From Candidatus Krumholzibacteriia bacterium (GTDB taxonomy: Bacteria; Krumholzibacteriota; Krumholzibacteriia; JAJRXK01): DNA of 64,000 nt. Shown in pieces: positions 23,756 to 32,974 of the stretch. The translations under genes and the position numbers were made by a program. The DNA lies in the NCBI GenBank assembly GCA_035268685.1, contig DATFKK010000021.1, positions 1-64,000 of the forward strand, written 5' to 3'. Numbering within the stretch: the stretch's first letter is position 1; each line of letters starts with the position of its first letter. The notes below the pieces were generated by a model, which had not been told where the DNA came from, ran no database searches, and saw only the letters and a list, made by a program, of their open reading frames with translations.

Positions 23756-25612
23756 TCAGCGTACCAGCGTGAGCTTGCGGGCCGGTCCGAGCGTCGCGTC
23801 GCCGAGGAGCCGCACCAGGTACACGCCGCTGGCGACCTCGCTCCCGGCGTCGTCGGTGCCGTTCCAGATCACCCGGTGGGTTCCGGCGTCGAGACGGCCG
23901 CGGTCGAAGGTCCGCACCCGCCGTCCGCGCAGGTCGTGCACCACGAGTTGCACCGGCTGACGGCGGTCGAGCGAGAATTCGATCACCGTGCGCGGATTGA
24001 AGGGGTTCGGGGCCACGCGCTCGATCCGGCCCGACGATCGCTGCGGCGGGGCAGAAGTCGGAACGACCGGTTCGACGAGCGTGCGGAAGTGGTCGAGTGC
24101 GATCCAACCCTCGGCCGACTCGTCGATCACCTCGACGCGGACTTCGGCTCCGCGGAGGTCGCGCACGTCCCACCAGTCGGAGGTCATGCTGCGGGTCCCG
24201 CTCGGGATCGTGCTGCGCACGACGGCCAGGGACTCGGGGTCGGCCGACACGCGCTGCACCAGCTCCACCCTGCAGCCCGGGTCCTCGGTTCCCGCGATCC
24301 GGAAGGTGATCAGTGAATCCGTGGGCTCGATCGTGAACCAGCGCGAGGTGAGCGTGCCCACCGGTTCGTCGCCGAGCTGAGCTCCCAGCGCGCCCGCGAC
24401 ACCGAGCGGGCCGTTGTAGAACTCCCGGCTGCTGACGTAGCCGTGGCCGAAGGCACCGACCTCCGGTTCACCACGCTCGAGCTGGTTGTCGCCGAAGGTC
24501 GGAGCGGCCAGGAACGCCGTGCCCGTCTCCTCGATCCAGTCGGGCCCGAGCGGATCGGTCGGGACGACGACGGGTTCGCCCGTGTCGGGGTCGAAGCGCA
24601 TCGTGTCGGCTCGCAGCGTGTAGAAGATCTCGCCCGCCTGCGGATGGGTGGGTAGGTGGACGGCCGGCAGGTGGCGTGTGTAGATCCAGCTGTCCGGGGC
24701 CACCCGGTGGAACTCCGCGGCGATTCCGAAGTCGAGTTCCTGCGCGGTCGTGAAGTCCCATCCCGACGCGAAGTCCTCGCTCTGGATGTACTGCACGCCC
24801 TGGACGCCGAAGAGCGTGAAGAACATGGTCCAGGTCCCCTGGTGCTCGACCATCTGCACCGACTCGATGTCGCGCCACACGCCCTGGGTGCTGTTGCTCA
24901 CGGCCAGCGGGCCGACGTCCACCCAGTTCTGGCGGTCGGTGCTCTCGAAGTGGTGCACGACACCGCGACGGCCGGCGCCGACCGTGCTGTCGGGCACCAG
25001 GGCCGTGTGCAGCAGGTGGAAGGTGCCGTCGATCTCGAGGAAGAAGGGATCGCGGAAGGAGCTGAGCTCGGGCACCGCCAGGTCGGGCGACCACAGGTAG
25101 ACCGTGGAGTCCGGTTCGAGGATCGGATTCGCGGGGAGCTTCTGCCAGTCGAAGAGATCGACGGCGTCGGCGCGACCGGTGCGCTGCAGGAACTGGTCGT
25201 CACGGCCCGTGTAGTACATCGTCCAGCCGTCGTCGTCCTCGTTGCGGATCACCGTGGGTGCCCAGGTGTTGCGCGCGTCGAAGCTCCCTTCCTCGGACTC
25301 GATCACCGGAGGCAGGATGGACCACCGCCGGAGATTCGCGCTCGTCGCGTGTCCGAGCTGTTGCTCGCTGGAGGTTCCGGGAGCACCGACCTCGCCACGG
25401 ATGTAGAAGGCGTGCCAGGTCTGCGTGCTGTCGTCGTAGACCAGGGAGTGGTCCTTGATCGTGCGTCCCGGATCGAGGAGATACGGCCCTTCGAAGTCGA
25501 AGAGCACCCGTTGGGCGGTGGCCGTCGTCGGGACCAGGCACACGGCGAGCAGCAGGGCCGCCGTGCACGACGTCCACGGCCACGGGCGCCGGGAGGGGAC
25601 GTACGAAGACAT
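23756..25612 (-). CDS. secreted glycosyl-hydrolase-like protein with FlgD/T9SS-type tail
   Basis: 618 aa from the ATG at 25612; an ATG at 25645 is an alternative. A signal peptide is clear (hydrophobic core AALLLAVCLVP, cleavage near TATA-Q). The main domain has five-bladed-propeller-like features of GH32/43/DUF1861-type proteins: DHSLVYDDSTQTWHAFYI, TWAPTVIRNEDDDGWTMYYTG and SFRDPFFLEIDGTFHLLHT. The last about 90 residues hold NPFNPRTVIEFSLDRRQP, VHDLRGRRVRTF and WNGTDDAGSEVASGVYLVRL, which is the FlgD-like Ig / type IX secretion style tail of FCB bacteria. The protein is probably exported to the surface. The catalytic residues could not be assigned, so it may bind rather than cleave glycans. 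Confidence 0.8.
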   Translation of the reverse strand: MSSYVPSRRPWPWTSCTAALLLAVCLVPTTATAQRVLFDFEGPYLLDPGRTIKDHSLVYDDSTQTWHAFYIRGEVGAPGTSSEQQLGHATSANLRRWSILPPVIESEEGSFDARNTWAPTVIRNEDDDGWTMYYTGRDDQFLQRTGRADAVDLFDWQKLPANPILEPDSTVYLWSPDLAVPELSSFRDPFFLEIDGTFHLLHTALVPDSTVGAGRRGVVHHFESTDRQNWVDVGPLAVSNSTQGVWRDIESVQMVEHQGTWTMFFTLFGVQGVQYIQSEDFASGWDFTTAQELDFGIAAEFHRVAPDSWIYTRHLPAVHLPTHPQAGEIFYTLRADTMRFDPDTGEPVVVPTDPLGPDWIEETGTAFLAAPTFGDNQLERGEPEVGAFGHGYVSSREFYNGPLGVAGALGAQLGDEPVGTLTSRWFTIEPTDSLITFRIAGTEDPGCRVELVQRVSADPESLAVVRSTIPSGTRSMTSDWWDVRDLRGAEVRVEVIDESAEGWIALDHFRTLVEPVVPTSAPPQRSSGRIERVAPNPFNPRTVIEFSLDRRQPVQLVVHDLRGRRVRTFDRGRLDAGTHRVIWNGTDDAGSEVASGVYLVRLLGDATLGPARKLTLVR

Positions 25613-25716
25613 CGGGTGGTCGGGGCGGTCGAAGAGATGCATCATGCCGGGTGTCCGTCTCTGGAGCCGAATCGGTGGCGGATCTCGTCGCCGGGGCGCG
25701 AACGGGGGAGTCCCCA

Positions 25717-26874
25717 GTGTATCGACGAAGTCCACGGGGGGTCAATTCGGTCTGGCTCGCGGTGCTCCTGTTGCTGATCGCCGGGCGGGTCGGGGCGACG
25801 GGCCTCGAGGAACGACTGGATCGTTCGCGATCGCTCGAGGCCGAGCTCGCGCGGCTCTCGGCCATGGTGGAGGACGGCCGTGCGGTCGAGGTCGAACCGG
25901 TGCTCGACGAGCTCGCGGAGGAGGTCCGGGCCGATCCGCGATGGCAGAACCTCTGGGGGACGGTCCTCGCGGCGGGCGGCGACCACGCCGCTGCGGTGGA
26001 GCGCTACACCCGGGCCATCCGGCTGGATCCCTCTCTCGTCGAACCCCACCTGAACCTCGCCGTCTCCCTGATCCGGATCGGTGCGACCGGCCGGGCCCTC
26101 AGCGAATTCCGGCAGGCGGCAGAACTCGATCCCGAGCGGGTCGACGCCCATCTGGGTCTCGGTCGCGAGCTGGTGCGTCTGGGTCGGTTCCGGGCCGCGC
26201 TCGATCCCCTGCAGCGGGCGAGGGAGCTCGCGCCCCGGGATCCCCGTGTGCTGCGGGTCCTCGGCGAGGCCGCGGTCGGGGTGGATCGCACGGACCTGGC
26301 GCTGGAGAGCTGGCGGGCCGCGGAGCGGGTCGCCCCCGATGCGACCATCGCGCGTCGGATCGCCGAGCTCGTCGTCGACACCGAGCCGGCCTCGGCGATC
26401 GAGGCCTACGACCGCTGTGCCGAGCGTGACCCCGCCGCCATCGACTGCCGCGAGGCCGCAGCGGCATTGCTGCTGCAGGCCGGGAGTCCGGAGGAAGCGA
26501 GGGAACGGCTCGCGCCGGTCGTCGAGGACCTCTCGTCGGTCGCGCTGCAGAACCTGTATCTGGCCACGCTGCGGGCCCGGGGGCCCGAAGCCGTCACCGC
26601 CCTGCGCGAGCGGCGCGAACCGGCGACCGGCGCCGGTTGGGGCGTGCTCGCACTGGCCCTGCGCGAGACCGACCGCCCCGACGCGGCCAGGGCCGCCGTC
26701 GAGCGAGGACTCGTCCTCGACCCACGAGACGCCGACCTCCACTCCCTGCACGGTGTGTTGCTCGCCGAATCCGGCGATTCCGGGGCCGCCCGCACGGCCT
26801 GGAGGCGCGCGCTCGAGATCGACCCCGACCATGCCGAGGCCCGCGCGAACCTCGACGCGACGGGCGGTCCCTGA
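25717..26874 (+). CDS. exported TPR-repeat protein
   Basis: 385 aa from a GTG at 25717 with GGGGGAG 6 nt upstream; a longer frame to 25651 is open but lacks a site. A signal peptide is evident (core VWLAVLLLLIAG, cleavage near VGA-TG). The rest is a series of TPR units, clearest at about 85-118 (GDHAAAVERYTRAIRLDPS), 119-152 (GRALSEFRQAAELDPE), 153-186 and 305-380 (AARAAVERGLVLDPRDAD, then AARTAWRRALEIDPDHAE). It should be a periplasmic or outer-membrane-facing scaffold. It is divergent from the secreted glycosidase-like gene with about 100 nt between them. Confidence 0.85.
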   Translation: MYRRSPRGVNSVWLAVLLLLIAGRVGATGLEERLDRSRSLEAELARLSAMVEDGRAVEVEPVLDELAEEVRADPRWQNLWGTVLAAGGDHAAAVERYTRAIRLDPSLVEPHLNLAVSLIRIGATGRALSEFRQAAELDPERVDAHLGLGRELVRLGRFRAALDPLQRARELAPRDPRVLRVLGEAAVGVDRTDLALESWRAAERVAPDATIARRIAELVVDTEPASAIEAYDRCAERDPAAIDCREAAAALLLQAGSPEEARERLAPVVEDLSSVALQNLYLATLRARGPEAVTALRERREPATGAGWGVLALALRETDRPDAARAAVERGLVLDPRDADLHSLHGVLLAESGDSGAARTAWRRALEIDPDHAEARANLDATGGP

Positions 26875-26899
26875 GCGGCCGCGGAGCCGGGTCCACGGG

Positions 26900-26928
26900 T
26901 TTACAAGGCCTGTGCCGTGACGTAACTT
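26900..26928 (+). promoter_or_regulatory. promoter for the beta-propeller lipoprotein gene
   Basis: TTTACA (26900-26905), exactly 17 nt, TAACTT (26923-26928). The start would be near 26935, about 87 nt before the ATG at 27022, which has CGAGGT upstream. Confidence 0.5.
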
Positions 26929-27021
26929 CCAGTGTCTTGCCATCCGAGCCGTCCCCCGGACGTTCGCGCGAGTTCGCGTGCCCGGGGCCGGCAGGGCCGT
27001 CCATTCCGAGGTTTCACGACG

Positions 27022-28299
27022 ATGCTGGACCGAATTCTCCACGGGTCGCCGCTGCGCCGCACGGCCGTGACCGTGGCTCTCGTCGGTGCGGTCGTCGCGG
27101 CCGGCACCGGCTGCGACGAGGTCATCGAGGAAGACTGCTTCGAACAGCAGGGCACCCTGACGCAGGTCACCACCGACACGCTGACGGTCGACCACTTCGA
27201 TGCCGCCCTGGCCCCCGACGGCACACGCATCGCGTTCTCCACCGACTACTGGACCGGTCTCGACCGTTTCCAGAACGCCGGACTCAAGCAGCAGGGTCAG
27301 CGGGACATCGGCGTGATCGACGTCCCGGGGCCCGACGAGAATCGTCCGCCGACGGATCGCCTGGAGAACATCGGAAACGCCCGGCGCGTCGATTTCACGG
27401 GCGTCATCGACGTCACCGGACAGCAGATCGACACGGTCAACTCCTTCAAGAGCGAGGTCGTCTGGGTCGACAACCAGACGCTGGCCGTGACCATGACCAA
27501 TTTCTTCGGCTTCGATCGGATCTTCCTGGTCGAACTCGGTCCTCGGACCGACCTCGACGAGATCAGCGCGATCCAGCGCGGGGTCGTGGAAGAGGAATTC
27601 CTGGCCGAGAACAGCGAGAACCGGCGGATCCAGTACTTCTACCGCACTCCGGCCGTGTCGCCGAACGGGGAATGGATCGCGTACTCACGGTTCTTCCTCG
27701 ATCTCGGAGCCAATCTGTTCGACGACGCCGACGACGAGTTCTCGCAGCCGGCCATCCACGCCTACAACCTCAACGACGGGCGGATCGTCCGGGTGACGAA
27801 CGGCTCGTTGCGCGAGGACCAGCCGACGTGGTCACCCGACGGCCGGTCGATCGCCTTCACCGCGAACCTCGGAACCGCGGGTCAGCCCGAGATCTACCGC
27901 GTGGCCTTCGACCCGGACGCTCCGGCCGAGGTCCGCGCACAGGGGGATCCCTTCACCGATGGTCGAATCCGCCTGACGAACACCGTCGACCAGCTCAAGC
28001 TGCCCGAGAGCAGCATGGATCCCACATGGTTGCGCAACGGTCAGATCGTGTTCACCAGCACGCAGCGTCCGCCCTGCACGTCGCAGCGGATCCGGAACCT
28101 GTGGATCATGAACGGGGACGGATCGAGCCGCCGGCCGTTGGTGGTCAGCAGACAGGACGACAACTTCCCCTTCGCGGCCAACTACGACTTCAACGATCCG
28201 ATGGCCGACGGCATGATCGTCTTCAGCACGCGCCGGAATCCGGACGACTCGTTCGAGGGTCAGAAGATGGACCTCTGGGTCCTGCGCGGTGGATTCTGA
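27022..28299 (+). CDS. TolB/PD40-like beta-propeller lipoprotein
   Basis: 425 aa. The N-terminus has a hydrophobic core (AVTVALVGAVVAAG) followed by GTGCDE; the Cys is a likely lipidation site although the -3 residue is atypical. The mature protein contains PD40 / WD40-like propeller repeats: AALAPDGTRIAFSTD, PAVSPNGEWIAYSRF, PTWSPDGRSIAFTAN and a last unit near GMIVFSTRRNPDDSF. These resemble the TolB C-terminal propeller but the TolB N-terminal domain is absent. It is probably a periplasm- or surface-facing binding protein. The stop overlaps the start of the aldolase gene by 11 nt. Confidence 0.82.
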   Translation: MLDRILHGSPLRRTAVTVALVGAVVAAGTGCDEVIEEDCFEQQGTLTQVTTDTLTVDHFDAALAPDGTRIAFSTDYWTGLDRFQNAGLKQQGQRDIGVIDVPGPDENRPPTDRLENIGNARRVDFTGVIDVTGQQIDTVNSFKSEVVWVDNQTLAVTMTNFFGFDRIFLVELGPRTDLDEISAIQRGVVEEEFLAENSENRRIQYFYRTPAVSPNGEWIAYSRFFLDLGANLFDDADDEFSQPAIHAYNLNDGRIVRVTNGSLREDQPTWSPDGRSIAFTANLGTAGQPEIYRVAFDPDAPAEVRAQGDPFTDGRIRLTNTVDQLKLPESSMDPTWLRNGQIVFTSTQRPPCTSQRIRNLWIMNGDGSSRRPLVVSRQDDNFPFAANYDFNDPMADGMIVFSTRRNPDDSFEGQKMDLWVLRGGF

Positions 28300-28978
28300 T
28301 CGGCACGTCTCCGAGCGGCGTCTGCGCGACGAACTGGTCGAGGTCGGGCGCTGCATGCGGGATCGTGGCCTCGTCGTCGCGACCGAGGGGAATCTGAGCG
28401 TCCGGCTCGACGCCGAAAGGGTTCTCGCCACGCCGGCTGGGGCCGACAAGGGCCGCCTGCGCGCCGCCGATCTGGTGGAGGTCGATCTCGCGGGACGGGT
28501 GATCGGGGCCGGGCGTGCGAGCACGGAACTCGACATGCACCTGGCGATCTACGGCATTCGACCCGACCTGCAGGCGATCTGTCACGCCCACCCCCCGCAC
28601 GCGACCGCGTTCGCCGCCGCCCATCGGGCGCTCGACGCCTGCGTCCTGCCCGAGGTCGTCTGCACGCTCGGTGCCGTTCCACTGAGCGCGTACGGGACCC
28701 CGAGCACCTCCGAGGTCGCCGACGCGGTCCGAGCCGTCTTCGCCGATCACGATGCCTGTCTGCTGCGCAATCACGGGGCGGTCGCCGCTGCCGCCGGTCC
28801 CACCGCCGCCATGTACGTGATGGAGACGGTCGAACGCCTGGCGCAGGTCACGTGGTTGGCCGAGAACCTCGGTGGGGTCCGCTCGCTCGGCCGCGAAGAG
28901 GTCGATCGATTGCTGTCGATCCGCGGGGTCTACGGCGCCGAGCGTCCGGTGCCGCCGTGCCGTGCCTGCGACGACTGA
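28289..28978 (+). CDS. class II aldolase (fuculose-phosphate aldolase-like)
   Basis: 229 aa from a GTG at 28289 overlapping the lipoprotein stop. Class II aldolase/adducin fold: substrate loop VATEGNLSVRL, then TPAGADKGRL and the catalytic acid in STELDMHLAIY. Zinc ligands are in AICHAHPPHATAF, and a third His is in LLRNHGAVA. The acid corresponds to Glu73 of E. coli FucA. Members cleave L-fuculose-1-phosphate or related ketose phosphates, or act in methylthioribose salvage. No kinase or isomerase is adjacent, so the substrate is open. Its 3' end overlaps the convergent glycosyltransferase gene by 49 nt. Confidence 0.87.
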   Translation: MDSDRHVSERRLRDELVEVGRCMRDRGLVVATEGNLSVRLDAERVLATPAGADKGRLRAADLVEVDLAGRVIGAGRASTELDMHLAIYGIRPDLQAICHAHPPHATAFAAAHRALDACVLPEVVCTLGAVPLSAYGTPSTSEVADAVRAVFADHDACLLRNHGAVAAAAGPTAAMYVMETVERLAQVTWLAENLGGVRSLGREEVDRLLSIRGVYGAERPVPPCRACDD

Positions 28979-30198
28979 ACCAGATCCTCGAGTTGCCGCA
29001 CGATCGCCGGCCACGAGTAGTGGTGTTCGACGTGGTGGCGTGCGCGTCGTCCGAGCTCGGCCCGTGCCCCGGCGTCGTCGAGCAGGTCGGCGACGGTGTC
29101 CGCGAAGTTCGTCGGATCGCCGACCACCCGACAGGCCTCACCCGTCGGATCGATCCCCTCGGCCCCGATCGGCGTGGTCACGACGGCCGCACCGCGGCCC
29201 ATGGCCTCGAGGACCTTGATCTTGATCCCACCGCCCGAGAACAACGGCGCGACGAAGACCTGCGCGCGACGGAACGAGGCGCCGAGATCGTCGACGAAGC
29301 CGGGGATCTCGACTCCGGGGCCGGCGTGACGACGGATCGCTTCGGGTGGGTTCGCACCGACGATCTCGGCCACCACCGCGGGGTGGCGTGCACGGACGCG
29401 GGGCAGGATGTCGGCGAGGAGACGCTCCGCGCCCTCGGCGTTCGGCGGGTGGGCGAAGCTGCCCACGAAGAGCACCCGAGGAGCGCCGGTCCGACCGCCG
29501 GGGTCGACGGGCGGGAAGGACTCGACCTCGGTGCCCAGGGGCACGGTGGCGAGGTTGGTGGCCGCGGTCATGGCCTCGAGCACGCGGCGGTCGCCCTCGG
29601 TGACGCAGGTCACGGTGTCGGCCCAGTGGACGACCGACGTCTCGTGGCGGGCCCAGTCCGCGAGATCTCGTCCGCACCGGCGGCGCCGACGCCGGTCGGT
29701 GGCCGCGGCGGCGCGGCGTAGACGGACCAGGCTGCCCAGTTCGTGGGTGTTGAGGACGACGTGAGGTCGTTCCCCGTCCCTCGCTTCGACGACGGTGCGC
29801 GCACAGGGGGCCATGAAGCCGTATTCGACCTGCACGACGTCGGGATTCCACCGGCTCAGTTCGGCCCGCAGCCGTTCGTGCATGGCGGCGCGATCGTACT
29901 TGGCCACCATGAGCGGGCGGCCGTCACGGGCAGCACGCAGGGCGTGCAGGGCGCGGTCGGCCATCAATCCCAGGCGCGACGCCCCGGAGGCCTGCTCGCT
30001 GCGGAAGTCCACCGTCCGGACGTCGACTCCGGCCTCCACCAGCGAGGACTCGAGGCCGGTCTCGCGCTCGCGGCGGTAGCACAGCAATCGGGTGTCGTGG
30101 ACCCGCGCCAGCGCGCGGCACAGCTGCAGGACCGCGGTCCCGCCGCCGTGACCGATGGCCGGGTGCGGCAGGTAGGGGGAGACGACGAGCCAGCGCAC
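28930..30198 (-). CDS. family 1 (GT-B) glycosyltransferase
   Basis: 422 aa from a GTG at 30198. The N-terminal half opens with WLVVSPYLPHPAIGHGGGTAVLQL, typical of GT4 enzymes. The C-terminal nucleotide-sugar half has APRVLFVGSFAHPPNAEG, then VEIPGFVDDL and the E-x7-E block with FSGGGIKIKVLEAMGRGAAVV. It is soluble with a possible peripheral membrane contact. It follows the two DUF507 genes at 6 nt and so ends a three-gene operon. Acceptor unknown; a role in surface polysaccharide or glycolipid synthesis is likely. Confidence 0.9.
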   Translation of the reverse strand: MRWLVVSPYLPHPAIGHGGGTAVLQLCRALARVHDTRLLCYRRERETGLESSLVEAGVDVRTVDFRSEQASGASRLGLMADRALHALRAARDGRPLMVAKYDRAAMHERLRAELSRWNPDVVQVEYGFMAPCARTVVEARDGERPHVVLNTHELGSLVRLRRAAAATDRRRRRRCGRDLADWARHETSVVHWADTVTCVTEGDRRVLEAMTAATNLATVPLGTEVESFPPVDPGGRTGAPRVLFVGSFAHPPNAEGAERLLADILPRVRARHPAVVAEIVGANPPEAIRRHAGPGVEIPGFVDDLGASFRRAQVFVAPLFSGGGIKIKVLEAMGRGAAVVTTPIGAEGIDPTGEACRVVGDPTNFADTVADLLDDAGARAELGRRARHHVEHHYSWPAIVRQLEDLVQSSQARHGGTGRSAP

Positions 30199-30204
30199 GT
30201 GGTG

Positions 30205-30489
30205 CTAGGGCAGCACGTAGCCGCGGCGCACCGCGATCTGGTCGCGCGCGCGCTCGAGTTCGATGCTCCACCCCGTGCTCCCGGGGTCGAGTTGCGGCTT
30301 GGTCTTCTGCACGAACTCCACCGCCTCGCGCTGGATCTCGTCCTCGCGAGCCAGATCACGGGTGATCACGTTGGCCACCAGGTTCGCCAGGTCGTCCTCG
30401 TCGATCGTCAGGTCGACGAGCTCCTCCTCGGCGAGACGGTCGGTGATCGCCAGGGCGATCGCATCGATGCGTTCCTCGTTCAGACGCAC
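30205..30489 (-). CDS. DUF507-family protein B
   Basis: 94 aa, all-helical and strongly acidic in the middle. The pattern RLNEERIDAIALAI at the start and the C-terminal ARDQIAVRRGYVLP match DUF507, a family of unknown function. It is a paralogue of the gene 15 nt upstream: both share an N-terminal amphipathic helix, a DD/EE-rich centre and a closing RRG[FY]xL motif. The tandem arrangement suggests a heteromeric pair. Soluble, no signal peptide. GGAGAGG precedes the ATG. Confidence 0.75.
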   Translation of the reverse strand: MRLNEERIDAIALAITDRLAEEELVDLTIDEDDLANLVANVITRDLAREDEIQREAVEFVQKTKPQLDPGSTGWSIELERARDQIAVRRGYVLP

Positions 30490-30504
30490 GGTAGCCTCTC
30501 CGGG

Positions 30505-30780
30505 TCAGAGCGTGAAGCCGCGGCGCCGGGCGATCTCGTCGCGGAACCTTCGGCGCAGGGTCTCGTGGTCCATGGATTGCGAGTCGATCTCGCGGGCGTG
30601 CTCGTTCAAGAGGGCGTCGACCTCGCGGTCGATGTCGTCCTCTTCCTCGAGGTCGTCGAGGATCACGCTGCCCACGGTCACGCGCAGCGCTTCCTGCCGG
30701 TCCTGCAGCGTCACGCCCGGGTGCTCGTCGAGCATCTTCACGATCTGGGCGGCCAGGTCCTTGACCTTGTCCTGCGACAT
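30505..30780 (-). CDS. DUF507-family protein A
   Basis: 91 aa from the ATG at 30780; a GTG two codons earlier is possible. The N-terminal helix is VKDLAAQIVKMLDEHPGV, the central acidic stretch is LDDLEEEDDIDREVDALL, and the protein ends FRDEIARRRGFTL. DUF507 has no assigned function. It leads a three-gene minus-strand operon with a second DUF507 gene and a GT1 glycosyltransferase, and is divergent from the moxR-bat operon. Confidence 0.78.
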   Translation of the reverse strand: MSQDKVKDLAAQIVKMLDEHPGVTLQDRQEALRVTVGSVILDDLEEEDDIDREVDALLNEHAREIDSQSMDHETLRRRFRDEIARRRGFTL

Positions 30781-30835
30781 GCGCACGGCGTCGACCTCGG
30801 GCGTCGGGGGTGGATTCGGTGGGGTGGGGGATGCG

Positions 30836-30864
30836 TTGCCAGCAGCCCGGCCCCGCCCTAGTCT
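30836..30864 (+). promoter_or_regulatory. candidate promoter for the moxR-bat operon
   Basis: TTGCCA (30836-30841), exactly 17 nt, TAGTCT (30859-30864). The transcript would start near 30871, leaving a leader of about 170 nt before the GTG of moxR. A TAGACT -10-like box is read on the other strand at 30860-30865, so the -10 region is nearly symmetrical. Confidence 0.45.
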
Positions 30865-30918
30865 AGCCCTTCCGGGCGCTCGGGTGGGTCTCGCCCGCCC
30901 GCGGAGGCGCCCGGCGCC

Positions 30919-30946
30919 ACGCTAGCGGTGCCCGGCGCGGTGGCAA
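30919..30946 (-). promoter_or_regulatory. candidate promoter for the DUF507 operon
   Basis: On the minus strand TTGCCA (30941-30946), 16 nt, TAGCGT (30919-30924). The start would be near 30912, about 130 nt upstream of the first DUF507 gene. The same -10 sequence appears in front of the lysine aminotransferase gene. Confidence 0.4.
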
Positions 30947-31044
30947 GCATTTTATGCCGCCCTCGTCTCCGACGGAACCCCCGCCCCGTGAGGCGCGTAA
31001 TCCAGCGTCGACCGGTCATGCGCACAGAAACGGGAAGGAACACG

Positions 31045-32031
<987 letters not shown>

Positions 32032-32053
32032 ACCGCCAACCCCGGAGTCCGCC

Positions 32054-32974
32054 TTGAGCGAGTCCGATCGCCGCAACGCCGACGATTCGGTGCGTGGGAT
32101 CCCTCCCGATCTCATCGCCCAGGTGCGTCGTCTGGAGATCCGTACGCGACGGATCGTGCAGGAGCTGTTCGGCGGTGAGTACCACTCGGTGTTCAAGGGG
32201 CAGGGCAACCAGTTCCGCGAGGTGCGCGAGTACCTGCCCGGTGACGACGTGCGGGCCATCGACTGGAACGTGACCGCACGGATGTGCGATCCCTACCTGA
32301 AGCAGTTCGAGGAGGAGCGCGAGCTCACGGTGATCGTCATGGCCGACCTGTCGGCCTCGGAGCGCTTCGGTAGCGCGCACCGCTTGAAGTCGGCCGCCAT
32401 GGCCGAGCTGGGGGCACTGCTGGTGTTCTCGGCCCTGGGCAATCAGGACAAGGTCGGCTTGATCCTGTTCACCGACGAGATCGAGCTCTACGTGCCGCCG
32501 CGGAAGAACCGCTCGCACGGATTGCGCGTGATCCGTGAACTGCTGTACCACCCTCCGCGGGGACGGGGCACCGATCTCGGACTGGCACTGGACACGCTGA
32601 ACCGCGTGCAGAAGCGCAAAGCGGTGGTCTTCCTGCTCAGCGACTTCCTCGACCGCGGCTACGACACGGCGTTGTCGATCGTGGCGCGCAAGCACGACCT
32701 GGTGGCCATGCAGCTGGTGGATCCGCGCGAGCGTGCCCTGCCCCCGGTCGGTCTGGTGCGGCTGTACGACGCCGAGACCGGACGCGATGTGCTCGTCGAC
32801 GCCGGCGACCGTCGGGTGGTCGAGGCCTACGCCGGACGGACCGAGCGCTGGCAGTCGGAGTTCGAGCGGCAACTGCGACGCGCCGGCTGCGATCTGGTGA
32901 CCGTGGACGTGAGCCGGTCGGTGGTCGAGCCGCTGCAGCGCTTCTTCCGGCAGCGGGGGCGTGCACGACGATGA
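32054..32974 (+). CDS. DUF58 (VWA-like) protein
   Basis: 306 aa from a TTG at 32054. The DUF58 signature is FGGEYHSVFKGQGNQFREVREYLPGDDVRAIDW at about 37-70. A VWA-like fold follows, with a partial MIDAS-type MADLSASERFG and TDLGLALDTLNRV. It has no membrane segment, unlike many DUF58 proteins, and is a standard neighbour of MoxR. It probably works as an adaptor between the MoxR ATPase and the membrane VWA proteins BatA and BatB. The next start overlaps by 4 nt. Confidence 0.9.
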   Translation: MSESDRRNADDSVRGIPPDLIAQVRRLEIRTRRIVQELFGGEYHSVFKGQGNQFREVREYLPGDDVRAIDWNVTARMCDPYLKQFEEERELTVIVMADLSASERFGSAHRLKSAAMAELGALLVFSALGNQDKVGLILFTDEIELYVPPRKNRSHGLRVIRELLYHPPRGRGTDLGLALDTLNRVQKRKAVVFLLSDFLDRGYDTALSIVARKHDLVAMQLVDPRERALPPVGLVRLYDAETGRDVLVDAGDRRVVEAYAGRTERWQSEFERQLRRAGCDLVTVDVSRSVVEPLQRFFRQRGRARR

